Assembly: GCF_019933155.2 (NCBI RefSeq)
Contig: NZ_CP082944.1
Coordinates: 1,490,001-1,554,000, forward strand
Length of the DNA stretch: 64,000 nt
Direction of reading: 5' to 3'
Origin: Metabacillus dongyingensis
GTDB taxonomy: Bacteria > Bacillota > Bacilli > Bacillales > Bacillaceae
Shown: in pieces, positions 37,140-46,747 of the stretch
Numbering within the stretch: position 1 is the stretch's first letter
How the letters are laid out: each line of letters opens with the position of its first letter
Position numbers and translations under genes: made by a program
Notes under the pieces: model-generated
What the model saw: the letters and a program-made list of their open reading frames with translations, nothing else
The model's database searches: none
What the model was told of the DNA's origin: nothing

Positions 37140-37747
37140 GAGCGTCAAATCAGTCATAAAAATATTTTTTCTATAAGGAGGACCTGCGAACCTATTACCC
37201 GCAAAGTAGAATAGCTGCATTCTCGGGGTAACCGTACGTTGTTAGAAAAAATCGTGTACTAAGTCATTTTTTAGTTATTCAAGAATCGGGCGCTTATCCA
37301 GTACAAGGATGGCGCCTTATTTAATGGAATAAAGTATTGAGTAAATTGCTTGATTTTGAAATAATTGGTATTAAGCAATAGGGCAGTTTAACGGAGTAAG
37401 CGGATTCTAAAGTTATTCTACATAAGGGCCATTTAATGGAGTAGAGGGCAGGAATATTTTGTGGGGAAGTCGAAGTTGTTTTATCGAATAGCAACTACGG
37501 TATCGAATTTTTGAAACTATTGAACATGGTGGCATTCACGAAATAAGGTTCGCGAATATTCAAATAGTAGAGGGTTTACGAAGTGTTGTTCGTTAACAAG
37601 ATGTTATATGACATACTCGAAAACCCAATTTCACATTTTCCTATACTGTGACAAGGTGTTTTTGTTTGGAAGGGATTTGTAACTTTTTAATAGCATAATT
37701 ATTAAGATAATCAGATAATAAATTTTTACACATAAGGAGATAAAACT
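37140..37747. other. Repeat-bearing spacer upstream of the VOC gene
   Basis: Copies of the dispersed repeats occur at about 37285-37330 (AATCGGGCGCTTATCC ... GGCGCC) and 37380-37450 (AGGGCAGTTTAACGGAGTAA; GGGCCATTTAATGGAGTAGA). No gene frame with a ribosome site seen. Confidence 0.65.
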
Positions 37748-38200
37748 ATGGCAAAAAACAAATTACTAAGAATGGACAATGTCGGCATCGTTGTAGAATC
37801 CCTTGATGACGCAATCTCTTTCTTCGAGGAGATTGGCTTGAACCTCGAAGGGCGAGCCACTGTCGAAGGTGAATGGGCTGGTCGCGTAACCGGATTGGGT
37901 TCTCAGTGCGCAGAGATTGCTATGATGGTTACCCCAGATGGCCACAGCCGACTTGAACTTTCGCGATTTCTCACCCCACCTACTATATCAGATCACCGGA
38001 CTGCTCCTGTAAACGCCCTCGGTTATCTACGCGTCATGTTCACCGTTGAAGACATTGACGAAATGGTATCCAGACTCACTAAGTATGGTGCTCAGCTCGT
38101 TGGCGAAGTGGTTCAGTACGAGGACTCGTATCGGCTCTGCTACATTCGCGGAACCGAAGGACTTCTAATCGGTTTGGCGGAACAACTCGGTAACAAATAA
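37748..38200 (+). CDS. VOC-superfamily (glyoxalase-like) protein
   Basis: 150 residues, a single vicinal-oxygen-chelate domain: MDNVGIVVESLDDAISFFEE at the N-terminus, HSRLELSRF in the centre and LRVMFTVEDIDEMVSRL and CYIRGTEGLLIGLAEQL at the end. Metal-ligand candidates are His and Glu in those blocks. Substrate unknown; lactoylglutathione-lyase-like annotation is common. AAGGAG precedes ATG. Codon use is richer in G/C at third positions than its neighbours (CTCGGTAAC, CGCGGAACC), hinting at transfer. Confidence 0.85.
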   Translation: MAKNKLLRMDNVGIVVESLDDAISFFEEIGLNLEGRATVEGEWAGRVTGLGSQCAEIAMMVTPDGHSRLELSRFLTPPTISDHRTAPVNALGYLRVMFTVEDIDEMVSRLTKYGAQLVGEVVQYEDSYRLCYIRGTEGLLIGLAEQLGNK

Positions 38201-38802
38201 GTCTGTGACGTTTTATAAAAAGCCTTTACTGCTTTATTCAGCAATCGGGTGCGTTTCTCCAAGAAGAAGGAGCGCTTTTTAAATTATTTGCTTTAAAGAT
38301 TTTACACATTAAATATAATTAAGAATTTTGTGGAGCATAACCTTTGATGCAATATCAAAGGAGTATGATTCAACTGAATAAATTTCCAGCGGGTAGCGTT
38401 TGTTTAAGAAGAATAGTGAATTGAGTGAACAATTTTAGGACTGAATCCAAGTTGTTATTATTCCATTAAAGGGGGGCGATTGCTTTACAAAGTGTCGCAT
38501 CTTATTATTGAAGTAAAGGGCAGTTTAACGGAGTAAGCGGATTCAGAAGTTATTCCACATAAGGGCCATAATGTTGAATAAGAGGTTACATAAAACTCCA
38601 CATTTTTATGCAGCAACCAGGCTTCTTCAGAAGCCAAAAACGTTGATGTAAAAAAGTTGTATAAAATCATGCATAAATGATAAAAAACGAACAGATGCCA
38701 AACCCTTTAACTGTATGGGTTTGGCGTTTTGGGCATCTTCCTAAATTAAGTGATTGTGTTAACTGGAAATGTATAGGATACACATTACTTTGTTTACTGG
38801 AT
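38201..38802. other. Repeat-bearing spacer with hairpins
   Basis: Dispersed repeat pieces at 38237-38280 (CAATCGGGTGCGTTTCTCC) and 38395-38585 (GTTTAAGAAGAATAGTGAATT; GGGGGGCGATTGCTTTACAA; AGGGCAGTTTAACGGAGTAA; GGGCCATAATGTTGAATAAG). A hairpin GCCAAACCC (38697-38705) / GGGTTTGGC (38717-38725) followed by GTTTT looks like a plus-strand terminator. No gene seen. Confidence 0.65.
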
Positions 38803-38834
38803 ATAAAAAAGCCACCCTCAAAATAGGTGGCTTG
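38803..38834 (-). terminator. Terminator of the vanZ-like gene
   Basis: AAGCCACC at 38809-38816 pairs with GGTGGCTT at 38826-38833; on the minus strand TTTTTTATATCC follows. It lies 100 bp after the vanZ-like stop. Confidence 0.8.
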
Positions 38835-38932
38835 TGATATTTGTCATTCTTGTTTTATAAATAAACCTGCTGTATCAAAGTCATTGATGGTATACCCTCT
38901 GTTAATTTTCATGAACAGCAATTCTCCAATTA

Positions 38933-39457
38933 CTAAAATTTAAACCTAATAACACCACTAATTAATAACAGCACTAATGCAACAAGGAATATCACTCCGA
39001 TTGAAGTTAAAACATTAAGGATTTTATTTGCTTTTGTACTAAACAGCTTACAAAATACAATATAAAATCCAACTCCAATAATTCCACCTAATGTATTTCC
39101 CATGAAGTCAGTTATATCGCTAGCTCCTATAGCAAAGATGAATTGCAATACTTCAAATAACAAACTAACTCCTGCTATTACTGCAATCTTTTTCAAGAAA
39201 GACCAATTTGGTTTTAGCATACTGATATAAATTCCAAATGGGATAAATGCAAGTACATTATAGATTATTTCATTAAAATCTATTTGATTATTAACATTAG
39301 CTGAACCAGCAAAAGGGATTAAATTGATTTCCCTAAAATCCGGCAAGCCTTGAAATGAAAATTGCATTTTAAAGACTATAATCCATGTTAATGCAAATAA
39401 ATATACGGCCAACAAGCCAGCAGTTATTTTATTTTGATTATTTTTTGATTTTTCCAT
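38933..39457 (-). CDS. VanZ-like membrane protein
   Basis: 174 residues with five predicted membrane helices. FREINLIPFAG, NEIIYNVLAFIPFGIYIS and the DITDFMGNTLGGIIGV motif are characteristic of VanZ-family proteins, some of which modulate teicoplanin resistance or phospholipid handling. TTGAGGATT precedes ATG 39457, which is preferred to the TTG four codons earlier. It follows a broken vanY-like gene in the same orientation, so it once belonged to a van-type cell-wall operon. Confidence 0.85.
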   Translation of the reverse strand: MEKSKNNQNKITAGLLAVYLFALTWIIVFKMQFSFQGLPDFREINLIPFAGSANVNNQIDFNEIIYNVLAFIPFGIYISMLKPNWSFLKKIAVIAGVSLLFEVLQFIFAIGASDITDFMGNTLGGIIGVGFYIVFCKLFSTKANKILNVLTSIGVIFLVALVLLLISGVIRFKF

Positions 39458-39522
39458 ATAAATCCTCAATTTCTAATTCTTTTTCAAACTTATAATCTAA
39501 GCTTTTATCCGACTTTACACTA

Positions 39523-39858
39523 TGCTATCATCTCCGAAAAATTTTCAGCTATTTCTTCTGATCATTTTATTTCACTATTAAGTAACTGGTATCCGGTTGT
39601 TAATTCTTTATGTGTAAATAAATTTATGATATCCGATTTTATACCAGCTTGTTGAACAGCATATTCACTGTTAACTAAAAGCAGATTCCCTTGATAGATC
39701 TGCTCTTCTGTAATCTCAATCTTTTGGGTATTTTCAGTAGCTATATTATCATTTTGTTCATATATTTGATCCTCTACTTTATCTTGGGATATCGGTAATA
39801 TATTAAAAATAAAAACTAGAAATAATGCAAAAACCAATAAAAATCCCCACTTTTTCAT
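39523..39858 (-). pseudogene. Truncated VanY-like D,D-carboxypeptidase gene
   Basis: The open part encodes 98 residues: an N-terminal membrane/signal segment (WGFLLVFALFLVFIFNIL), a linker, then NLLLVNSEYAVQQ and SDIINLFTHKELTTGYQLLN, which is the start of Bacillus YodJ/VanY-type M15 peptidases. A TGA at 39562 interrupts the reading frame, and the next 13 codons (SEEIAENFSEMIA) continue the family sequence before another stop. The catalytic domain that should follow is missing. AAGGAGGAG precedes the ATG. Confidence 0.75.
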
Positions 39859-40980
39859 TTTTAGTCTCCTCCTTGATGTAACTTGTTTATAGGATAGGAA
39901 AAACTTTTAAAATAAAAAGTGGGATAAATATTAAATTTTTCTTAAATTTTTACTTGGATTTTATTATTAATCTTCTTAGGAATCCGCCATTGGTAATTAA
40001 TTGCGATGTTTGTAAGAAAGATGCGAAGTTTTGAATAAAGTTGTGATACTTTATCTTTTCAATCAAAGATTTCTAAATGAGTTTTGATTAAACTTTTTTA
40101 GAAAACGGAGAGTCCATTCAAAAAGAAAGGAAACCATTTTGATTAATCTTTTTTCAAAATGGTTTCCTTTTATTAGCCATAGCTTGTGGGTTTACAGAAA
40201 ATTTTTAATCAAACTTTATTCAAAACCAACATAAAAGTGGATTAGGGAATTGTTGAGTGACAATAGAGTTGTTCCGCAATCGGGCCATATTCTGGAGTGA
40301 AAAAAGACAATTAGGTGGTTCATCTCGAAATGTATGTTATTCCATTAAAGGGCAGGATTGTTGAAGAGTGGTTTCAAGAGTTTGATCAACAATCGGGCCA
40401 TTTTCTTGAACAAAAGTTTTTAAAAAAATTGGTAGGTTCAATCTCTAAAGAAAGATCAATGATTCATAAGTCTGATAAAAATATTCAGGAGTTTTTTACC
40501 TTATATTCCATATTTCTCCTGTGTAAACTGATACTGAGTTGATAAATAAATTTTTTAGTGAGGGAAAGGAGAAAAATGAATTTATTCCTCAAGGAATGAT
40601 AAGAGCTGTTACTGTTTTTTTATGCTCTTAAATGCTTTTGTATTTTCGCCACAGTCTAAGGACCAAAAAGCATCATCCCTTGAACATTTTATATAAACGG
40701 TGGGGAGCGAAACGGGGTCCATTCATTGGTTTACAGTTCGAAAATAGATTGGGGCAAAGATTTATTGATGTTCGGTAAATTTAAGTGTCATTCTGGCTCG
40801 AAAATTTTTGTAAAATTCAAATATCTTTTGATAAAGACAACAAGTTCTATTAAAAAATAATACTTGTAAGGGAGTTGATCTAATGACATGATTTCAAGGA
40901 TTTTGACAATATTTCTTCGGTTGGGAACCACGATAACGTCAATAGGTTAAATAAATATTTTAATAGAGGAGATTATCACG
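39859..40980. other. Long spacer upstream of the DUF3289-type gene
   Basis: A 17-bp hairpin at 40126-40170 (AAAGGAAACCATTTTGA / TCAAAATGGTTTCCTTT, T-rich flank) and dispersed-repeat copies at about 40270-40400 (CAATCGGGCCATATTCTGGAG; AAAGGGCAGGATTGTTGAAG; GTTTCAAGAGTTTGATCAACA). A small open frame at 40315-40542 is made mainly of repeat sequence and is not credited. The last 400 bp has a possible TTGACA near 40900 and no other gene. Confidence 0.6.
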
Positions 40981-43701
40981 GTGGGAAAAAAATTAAAAAG
41001 GATGTTGAGTTTTTTATTGATCTTTGCAATGATTTTTAGCGGATTTGGGCAAGCGGTCGTTGCCAAGAGCAATAACCAAGCTAATCAAGGAAAAAATAAG
41101 ATTTCTAGTGAGCAAAATGTAAAACAGTGGTTAAGTGAATATGAATTCTATGAGGACACAAGAATTGCAAAAATCTATGATCAGATTGCAATAAAAGAAT
41201 TAAAGCGTTTTGCCACAGTCATAAAAGAAACGAATGCGAAGTTTGATTCTAAACTGCTAGCGGAAATGGATGAAACTGGAGACTTTAAACAAAAAGAGAT
41301 AAATGAACCTGATGTACTTCAACAATTGATTAACGAATATGAACAAGCTGTTGAAGAGGAATACATAAAAGAGGTGGTTCTTAAAAGTGATCGGCTCTTG
41401 AAAATCAAACATAAGTTAACCATAGGTCTATGGGGGTATGTAAAAGAAAACGATTTTAATGAACCAACTGAAGTATTAATTTCAGATATACTCTTTAATT
41501 TTTATTTATCGGATAAAATTGTCAATAAAAATGCTATCGGCATTTTAAAGGATATCTCTGATCAAACGGATCACAAAGGAAATAAAATAAAAGCTCATTT
41601 GAATAACGCTGTGAAAATGTCTGAAAAAGCGAATGGGTTTCTAGAAAAAGATCTAGCTATCCCTGCATCAAAATCCTATCAAAATGTATATAAACAAGTA
41701 TTATTCGGACTTGAAAAAGCAGGCTATCAATTTAACACAGAATTCTTTGAATCTACTTCTGACACGGATGGTGACACGATAACCGATGGAATAGAATTCC
41801 TAGAGGGAATGAATCCATTTGAAAAGGATACAGATGGTGATGGATTAAAGGACAATATTGAATATGAGATGAAATCCTCTATTTCCCCTATAAAATATGA
41901 TACAGATGATAATGGCATAAGTGATGCAGATGAAGATAGCGATGAAGACGGCCTGAAAAATAATGATGAGCAGGCTTATCAAACAAATTTGATGAAGAAA
42001 GATTCAGACCAAGATGGTTTAACTGACGGATTTGAAGTTCAACAGTTTGATTCATTACCTAATAAGGATGATACAGATAGCGATGGATTAAGTGATGGAG
42101 ATGAACATGCTTTAAAGACAAACCCGAATGCTGCAGACAGTGATAATGACGAGACCACGGATTCACAAGAACTCCATCAACAATCTATTCGTCAATCATT
42201 GAAACCGTCTGGTAAATCAGAAATTACAAGTGTAGAAGTTAGTTTTAGTGCAAAGGATAATATTAATAAAACGACTAGAATTAGCACAAACAAAGGCAAT
42301 ATGAAAACAACTAATTTACACGGTATTATTGGTTCTCCTATTAGGATCAATACGCAATCAGAATTTGAGAAAGCAAGCATTACATTTACTTATGATGAAT
42401 CAAAGCTAGGAGACACGTTGGAAGATGATCTAGCCATCGTTTGGTATAATGAAGAGGAAGAAATGTTTGAAAGCCTTAACGCTGTGTTAGATACAAGTAA
42501 GAATACAATAAGTGTGGAAACGACTCAGCTTAGTGAATATATGGTTGTTGATAAGAAAAAATGGTTGGAGCTTTGGAGTAAGGAAATAGACTACTTAAGC
42601 AGAGATAAGAATATAGTATCTAGTAGCGATGATTCAAGTGGTGGAGAGACAGATCCAAAAGATTCAGATGGGGATGGCTTATACGATACCTATGAAACTG
42701 AAGGAATGAAAACACCATACGGTATCATCTACTCAGATCCTAACAAGAAAGATAGTGACGGAGATGGATTAACCGATGGGCAAGAAATGGGTCCATTCAA
42801 AACATTCACGGTGGAATTTTTTGGAATTACTATTCATTTTGAAGGTTTCTTTCCAACCAGTTTTCCTGACCAAAAAGATAGTGATGGAGATGGAATTTTT
42901 GATAAAGAGGATGAAAGACCGTTGTTGTACGCTGATTTATCCAATTTAGTAATTTATCAATCAGATAGACCAGAAGGCTATGATGAAAATGGAAATGTAG
43001 CGAATGATATGAAAACAAATGATTATACTGGAGATGAAATGACTGACATTAGCTGGATGTTCAACTTCCAATTATGGGAATCTGATTGGCCAGATATTCT
43101 CTTTGATGAGTTCGAGTGGATGTCAACAAGCTTATTTTCTACGGGAGAAATGGAAGATGTTATTTTAGATATGATTGATCACTTTGAGGAAGGAAATGGT
43201 ACTGATTATCGCAATCAGACTTTAACGAAAAAAGCGAGGGAGCATGAGACAACAAAAGCCTATATTGAATTCCTCAAAAACGCTTTAGTTGATGAGTTAA
43301 AGAAAAATGGAGGTAATTTGTCAGCACTTCAGTTTGATAAAAGTACAAAGGATACAGATAAATTTTATCAATATATACAGGATAATGCTGTTTACCCGAC
43401 GTTTAGCACTTGGGACGATAGAATAGGCGGACTTACAATTTCAGTAAATGATACTTGGGGGAATACCGTATCCGTCAAAGACTTTTCAGTAGAGAACAAT
43501 CACTTTAAAGGTGTTATGCATGTTCGTTTATATGATCATTTTGGGTTAGATCAGCCAGATGTGGAGAAGGAGTATGTCAACTTAGCAGGATTTCGTGCCT
43601 GGTTTGTCTTACAGCATTATGATGAATATAATGGGAAATATAAGCCCTTTGTTTCTGTAATGGAAATGGATATACCATTTGAGGGGAAATTGAGTGATTA
43701 A
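40981..43701 (+). CDS. Secreted protein with Ca-binding (TSP3-type) repeats and DUF3289-like C-terminal domain
   Basis: 906 residues. A signal peptide (KRMLSFLLIFAMIFSGFG, to about residue 28) is followed by a helical region (30-255). Residues about 258-405 and 560-645 contain multiple D-x-D-x-D-G-L-x-D Ca-binding repeats (DTDGDGLKD, DSDQDGLTD, DSDGDGLYD, DSDGDGIFD). The C-terminal 110 residues (VNDTWGN, HFKGVMHVRLYDHFGLD, FRAWFVLQHYD, KPFVSVMEM) match DUF3289, found at the end of bacterial polymorphic-toxin-like proteins. GTG at 40981 has AGAGGAG upstream. The downstream lipoprotein gene overlaps it. Toxin role is inferred. Confidence 0.75.
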   Translation: MGKKLKRMLSFLLIFAMIFSGFGQAVVAKSNNQANQGKNKISSEQNVKQWLSEYEFYEDTRIAKIYDQIAIKELKRFATVIKETNAKFDSKLLAEMDETGDFKQKEINEPDVLQQLINEYEQAVEEEYIKEVVLKSDRLLKIKHKLTIGLWGYVKENDFNEPTEVLISDILFNFYLSDKIVNKNAIGILKDISDQTDHKGNKIKAHLNNAVKMSEKANGFLEKDLAIPASKSYQNVYKQVLFGLEKAGYQFNTEFFESTSDTDGDTITDGIEFLEGMNPFEKDTDGDGLKDNIEYEMKSSISPIKYDTDDNGISDADEDSDEDGLKNNDEQAYQTNLMKKDSDQDGLTDGFEVQQFDSLPNKDDTDSDGLSDGDEHALKTNPNAADSDNDETTDSQELHQQSIRQSLKPSGKSEITSVEVSFSAKDNINKTTRISTNKGNMKTTNLHGIIGSPIRINTQSEFEKASITFTYDESKLGDTLEDDLAIVWYNEEEEMFESLNAVLDTSKNTISVETTQLSEYMVVDKKKWLELWSKEIDYLSRDKNIVSSSDDSSGGETDPKDSDGDGLYDTYETEGMKTPYGIIYSDPNKKDSDGDGLTDGQEMGPFKTFTVEFFGITIHFEGFFPTSFPDQKDSDGDGIFDKEDERPLLYADLSNLVIYQSDRPEGYDENGNVANDMKTNDYTGDEMTDISWMFNFQLWESDWPDILFDEFEWMSTSLFSTGEMEDVILDMIDHFEEGNGTDYRNQTLTKKAREHETTKAYIEFLKNALVDELKKNGGNLSALQFDKSTKDTDKFYQYIQDNAVYPTFSTWDDRIGGLTISVNDTWGNTVSVKDFSVENNHFKGVMHVRLYDHFGLDQPDVEKEYVNLAGFRAWFVLQHYDEYNGKYKPFVSVMEMDIPFEGKLSD

Positions 43702-44215
43702 AATTAATGTAAAAATTATCGTTTTAATGATTGGTATAGTTTTAATTCCATTAAACGTAATTGGATGTACAAAGAATGAGGAATCAAGCGGGGAAACAAA
43801 GATTTTCGAAATTGCCAATACAGAACAGATCGTTGGTAAAAAGGATGAAGAAGAGGTGACTCTTAGAAAGCATTATATGATTCTGAATCCACCAACAGAT
43901 TTAATAGATTTAAAAGAATTAGTTGAAAAATACATTAAGAATCATCCAGTTGAAGAAGACATGAAAGTAATAGAAGGAAAAAACAGGATTTTTTATATGT
44001 CCTTCTACAGGGAAAGTGACGATTTGCCAAGAGACTGGCAGCCTGATGAAAGTTACATGAATACGGATCGGATGGAACATCATAAGCATGATCTCATTGC
44101 ATCGATCATTTGGTCAGATGCTGAACCACAAAAAGAATACAATGTTTATGATAAAAGTAAGGAAGGAGAAATAATTAAGTGGTTGCGTTTTATTGAGGAT
44201 CAGCTTGTTGAGTGA
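43694..44215 (+). CDS. Lipoprotein coupled to the DUF3289-type gene (candidate immunity protein)
   Basis: 173 residues. The N-terminal hydrophobic segment ends in a lipobox, LNVIGC, so the mature protein should be membrane-anchored outside the cell. The rest is acidic and has no domain I know. The GTG start at 43694 overlaps the end of the previous gene by 8 bp, with GAGGGG upstream, which implies coupled translation. Surface location and coupling fit an immunity or accessory partner for the secreted protein. That role is inference. Confidence 0.65.
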   Translation: MIKINVKIIVLMIGIVLIPLNVIGCTKNEESSGETKIFEIANTEQIVGKKDEEEVTLRKHYMILNPPTDLIDLKELVEKYIKNHPVEEDMKVIEGKNRIFYMSFYRESDDLPRDWQPDESYMNTDRMEHHKHDLIASIIWSDAEPQKEYNVYDKSKEGEIIKWLRFIEDQLVE

Positions 44216-44500
44216 TTAGACTGGGGATCACTATTCCCATATGACCCTCATTACTCGAATCGTTTCCATGTTCCGTTAAAGGGCGCTTTTCTTCTATAAG
44301 ACAACATAGATGATATTCAACAACCGGGGGCGATTGCTTAACAAAGTGTCGCCTCTTCTTATTGTAGTAAAGGGCAGTATAGTTGAAGAGTGGTTTCAAG
44401 AGTTTGATCAACAATCGGGCCATATTCTGGAGTAAGGCTAATTGAACTCACGGTGCAGAGTAGTGGAAAAATGGTGCTAATTAGATAAGAGGTGAGGTGC
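44216..44500. other. Spacer made of dispersed repeats
   Basis: 44270-44440 holds a full composite copy: CCGTTAAAGGGCGCTTTTCT, CAACCGGGGGCGATTGCTTA, AAGTGTCGCCTCTTCTTATTG, GTTTCAAGAGTTTGATCAACA, CAATCGGGCCATATTCTGGAG. GGCGA/TCGCC pairs into a hairpin. No gene. Confidence 0.7.
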
Positions 44501-44662
44501 ATGGGTCTTGTTCTTTTTGCTTTCATTCACATACTAATTGGATTAGCACTAATATACTTTTATGGTAAATTACCAAAAGCCTTAACGACATTTGTGTTTG
44601 TTTTTTTTACTATGAGTTTTCTTTACTGGGGAGTCGTTTTAACAGATTTATTCTTGAACTAA
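44501..44662 (+). CDS. Small membrane protein, two helices
   Basis: 53 residues with two hydrophobic helices (LVLFAFIHILIGLALIYF and FVFVFFTMSFLYWGVVL) joined by a short basic turn. AGAGGTGAGGTG lies directly upstream of ATG, and it ends 15 bp before the MBL-fold hydrolase gene, so they are probably co-transcribed. Function unknown. Confidence 0.65.
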   Translation: MGLVLFAFIHILIGLALIYFYGKLPKALTTFVFVFFTMSFLYWGVVLTDLFLN

Positions 44663-44677
44663 TATGGAGGAAGAAAA

Positions 44678-45364
44678 ATGAAGATAATAGAACTACCAAT
44701 TGAATTTGAATTTAATGGACAAAAAAATTATATTTATCCTAGCTTAATTATATTGAATAATGAACTAACCTTGGTCGATACAGGCTATATAAATTTTTTA
44801 ACTTTAATCGAAAAAGAAATTTTTAAAAATGGATATGAAATGAAGAATTTAAAGAATATAATCATTACTCATTATGATGTTGATCATATAGGTTCCTTAT
44901 ATGATTTTAAAGAAAAGTATCCTTGGATTAACATTATAGCTAGTGAAATTGAATCAAAATATATTTGTGGTGAAATAAAGTCAGAAAGATTGGTTCAAGC
45001 CGAAGAAATGCTAGAAAATATGCCAAATGAAGAAATGGAATTTGGTAAATGGTTTATACAGCAATTAAAGAATTTGAAGCATGTTTCAATTGATGAAAAG
45101 GTACATGATGGTGATATGATTTTAGATAACAAATGTAGAGTAGTAGCAACACCAGGGCATACCTCAGGGCATATTTCATTATATTTTCCAAGTTTAAAAA
45201 GTGTAATTACAGGCGATGCAGCTGTTAATGAAAATCATGAATTAGTTATTGCTAATCCACACTTTTGTTTAAATGTTGAGAAAGCAGAACAGTCTTTGAA
45301 TAAAATTAAAAATCTTAAAGCTGAAAATTACTATTGTTATCATGGTGGAAAATTCATTTTATAA
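44678..45364 (+). CDS. MBL-fold metallo-hydrolase
   Basis: 228 residues. The metal site is seen as THYDVDHIGS (His/Asp/His) near residue 64, PGHTSGHISLYF near 156 and the Asp of ITGDAAV, ending in a C-terminal YCYHGG His. The YoaX/YobT-like type hydrolases share this layout; substrate unknown. TATGGAGGAAG precedes ATG. Confidence 0.85.
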   Translation: MKIIELPIEFEFNGQKNYIYPSLIILNNELTLVDTGYINFLTLIEKEIFKNGYEMKNLKNIIITHYDVDHIGSLYDFKEKYPWINIIASEIESKYICGEIKSERLVQAEEMLENMPNEEMEFGKWFIQQLKNLKHVSIDEKVHDGDMILDNKCRVVATPGHTSGHISLYFPSLKSVITGDAAVNENHELVIANPHFCLNVEKAEQSLNKIKNLKAENYYCYHGGKFIL

Positions 45365-45557
45365 TTGGGGCCTAAACGCTAATATTCGGCTCTCAAATTA
45401 AATAACTTTATTATCTCTACACATAAGACTGGTTTAACAAGTTTTTATAATACAATAGATCTTCCGCAATCAGGCGCGTTAATTTAACAAGCAGCAAAAA
45501 GGATCTTCGATTGGTCTTACCCCCGTCAAGTAGACAATGAAAAAAAGGGTATACTAA

Positions 45558-46439
45558 TTAAGCAGCCGTAGCCCTAAATTCAGTAGGGCTGAGGTTGTTT
45601 AATTTCTTTTGAAAACGTTTATTATTATAAAACTTGATATATTTTCTTACTGCTGTTGTTACTTCTTTTGAAGTCTTGAATCGAGAACGGTAAAAACATT
45701 CTGTTTTAAAGTGGCTAAAAAAACTCTCTATACAAGCATTATCAAAACAATTTCCCTTTCGGGACATACTTACGTTTATATTGCTTCTTTTTAATAGTTG
45801 GTTATATCTTATTGAGGTGTACTGAAATCCTTGATCGCTATGCAATAGGAGTCCTTTGACATCTCTTTTTTTTATGGCTGATTTTAAAGTGTCAGTTACT
45901 AGTTTAAGATCATTTCTTTCACTTATCTTATACGAAACAACCTCATTATTGTAAAGGTCCAATATTGTAGATAAATAGATTTTCTTTCCATTAAATTTGA
46001 GACAGGTTATATCTGTCACCCATTTTTCATTTGGGCGTGTAGCTGAAAATTCTCTGTTTAAATAGTTATCAGAGACGACACATTTTTCTTTACGTCCAAA
46101 GTGCCTCCACTTCTTTTTTCGTATCTTTGCTTGAATTCCATATCTCTTCATTAAACGATAAATTCTTTTATGATTAACTCTTAGACCGTAGGTCTTTTTT
46201 AACCAAGTTTTGATTCTTGGATAACCATAACTCCAATTAATATCAGGATCTTGTTGGCATTTAATAATTTTTGTTACAATTGATTGATCTTCCAGCTCTT
46301 TTTTTGAAGGGTTATTTTGGCGTTTAAACCATTTATAATAACCACTCTTTGAAACACCTGCTATTTTACATAAGGTGATGATACTAAATTGTTTTTTAAG
46401 TTCATGGATTATTTTATATACTAACGATTTTTCTTTTCT
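45558..46439 (-). CDS. IS3-family transposase OrfB (DDE, rve domain), made by -1 frameshift
   Basis: The frame is open from 46439 to its stop at 45558, about 293 codons, with no good start of its own; the ATG at 46151 is internal. The DDE residues lie in KWVTDITCL (Asp), LLHSDQGFQYTS (Asp) and FDNACIESFFSHFKTE (Glu), and it ends with the IS3-type NNKRFQKKLNNLSPTEFR. Upstream the frame carries the HTH_21-like SIITLCKIAGVSKSGYYKW region. It is expressed as an OrfAB fusion by slippage at the A-rich stretch near 46432-46440. Confidence 0.88.
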   Translation of the reverse strand, partial: RKEKSLVYKIIHELKKQFSIITLCKIAGVSKSGYYKWFKRQNNPSKKELEDQSIVTKIIKCQQDPDINWSYGYPRIKTWLKKTYGLRVNHKRIYRLMKRYGIQAKIRKKKWRHFGRKEKCVVSDNYLNREFSATRPNEKWVTDITCLKFNGKKIYLSTILDLYNNEVVSYKISERNDLKLVTDTLKSAIKKRDVKGLLLHSDQGFQYTSIRYNQLLKRSNINVSMSRKGNCFDNACIESFFSHFKTECFYRSRFKTSKEVTTAVRKYIKFYNNKRFQKKLNNLSPTEFRATAA

Positions 46440-46747
46440 TTTAACATCCCCCTTTTCGCAGCTAAGAGCTTTTTTAGAAAGGCATTTTCTGCTTCTAATC
46501 GATTTATTTTTTCTGCCTCACTTTCATAATCTTTATTAGGTCTACCTTTAAACTGGCTACGTGATGTTCCTCTTTTTTCCTCTAAGCCTTGGACTCCTTC
46601 ACTTTTATAATGAGATATCCATCTTTGGATAGTTGTATATCCTATACCCAACTCTTTAGAAATTGATCTAATCCCCATATCATTTATGTACAAATTAATT
46701 GCTTTTAATTTAATCTCTTTTGTATAAGTCTTTCTAATTTTCCCCAT
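46421..46747 (-). CDS. IS3-family transposase OrfA (helix-turn-helix)
   Basis: 108 residues. YTKEIKLKAINLYINDMGIRSI and LGIGYTTIQRWISHYK form the helix-turn-helix, followed by a leucine-zipper-like coil (INRLEAENAFLKKLLAA) used in OrfA/OrfAB multimerisation. It overlaps the 3' OrfB frame. AGGGGATTTTATC upstream supplies the ribosome site for ATG 46747. Confidence 0.88.
   Translation of the reverse strand: MGKIRKTYTKEIKLKAINLYINDMGIRSISKELGIGYTTIQRWISHYKSEGVQGLEEKRGTSRSQFKGRPNKDYESEAEKINRLEAENAFLKKLLAAKRGMLKEKKNR

Noticed and set aside
40315..40542. 75-aa open frame on the plus strand
   Set aside because: Made largely of dispersed-repeat sequence, with no ribosome site; the same repeats elsewhere are out of frame or stopped.
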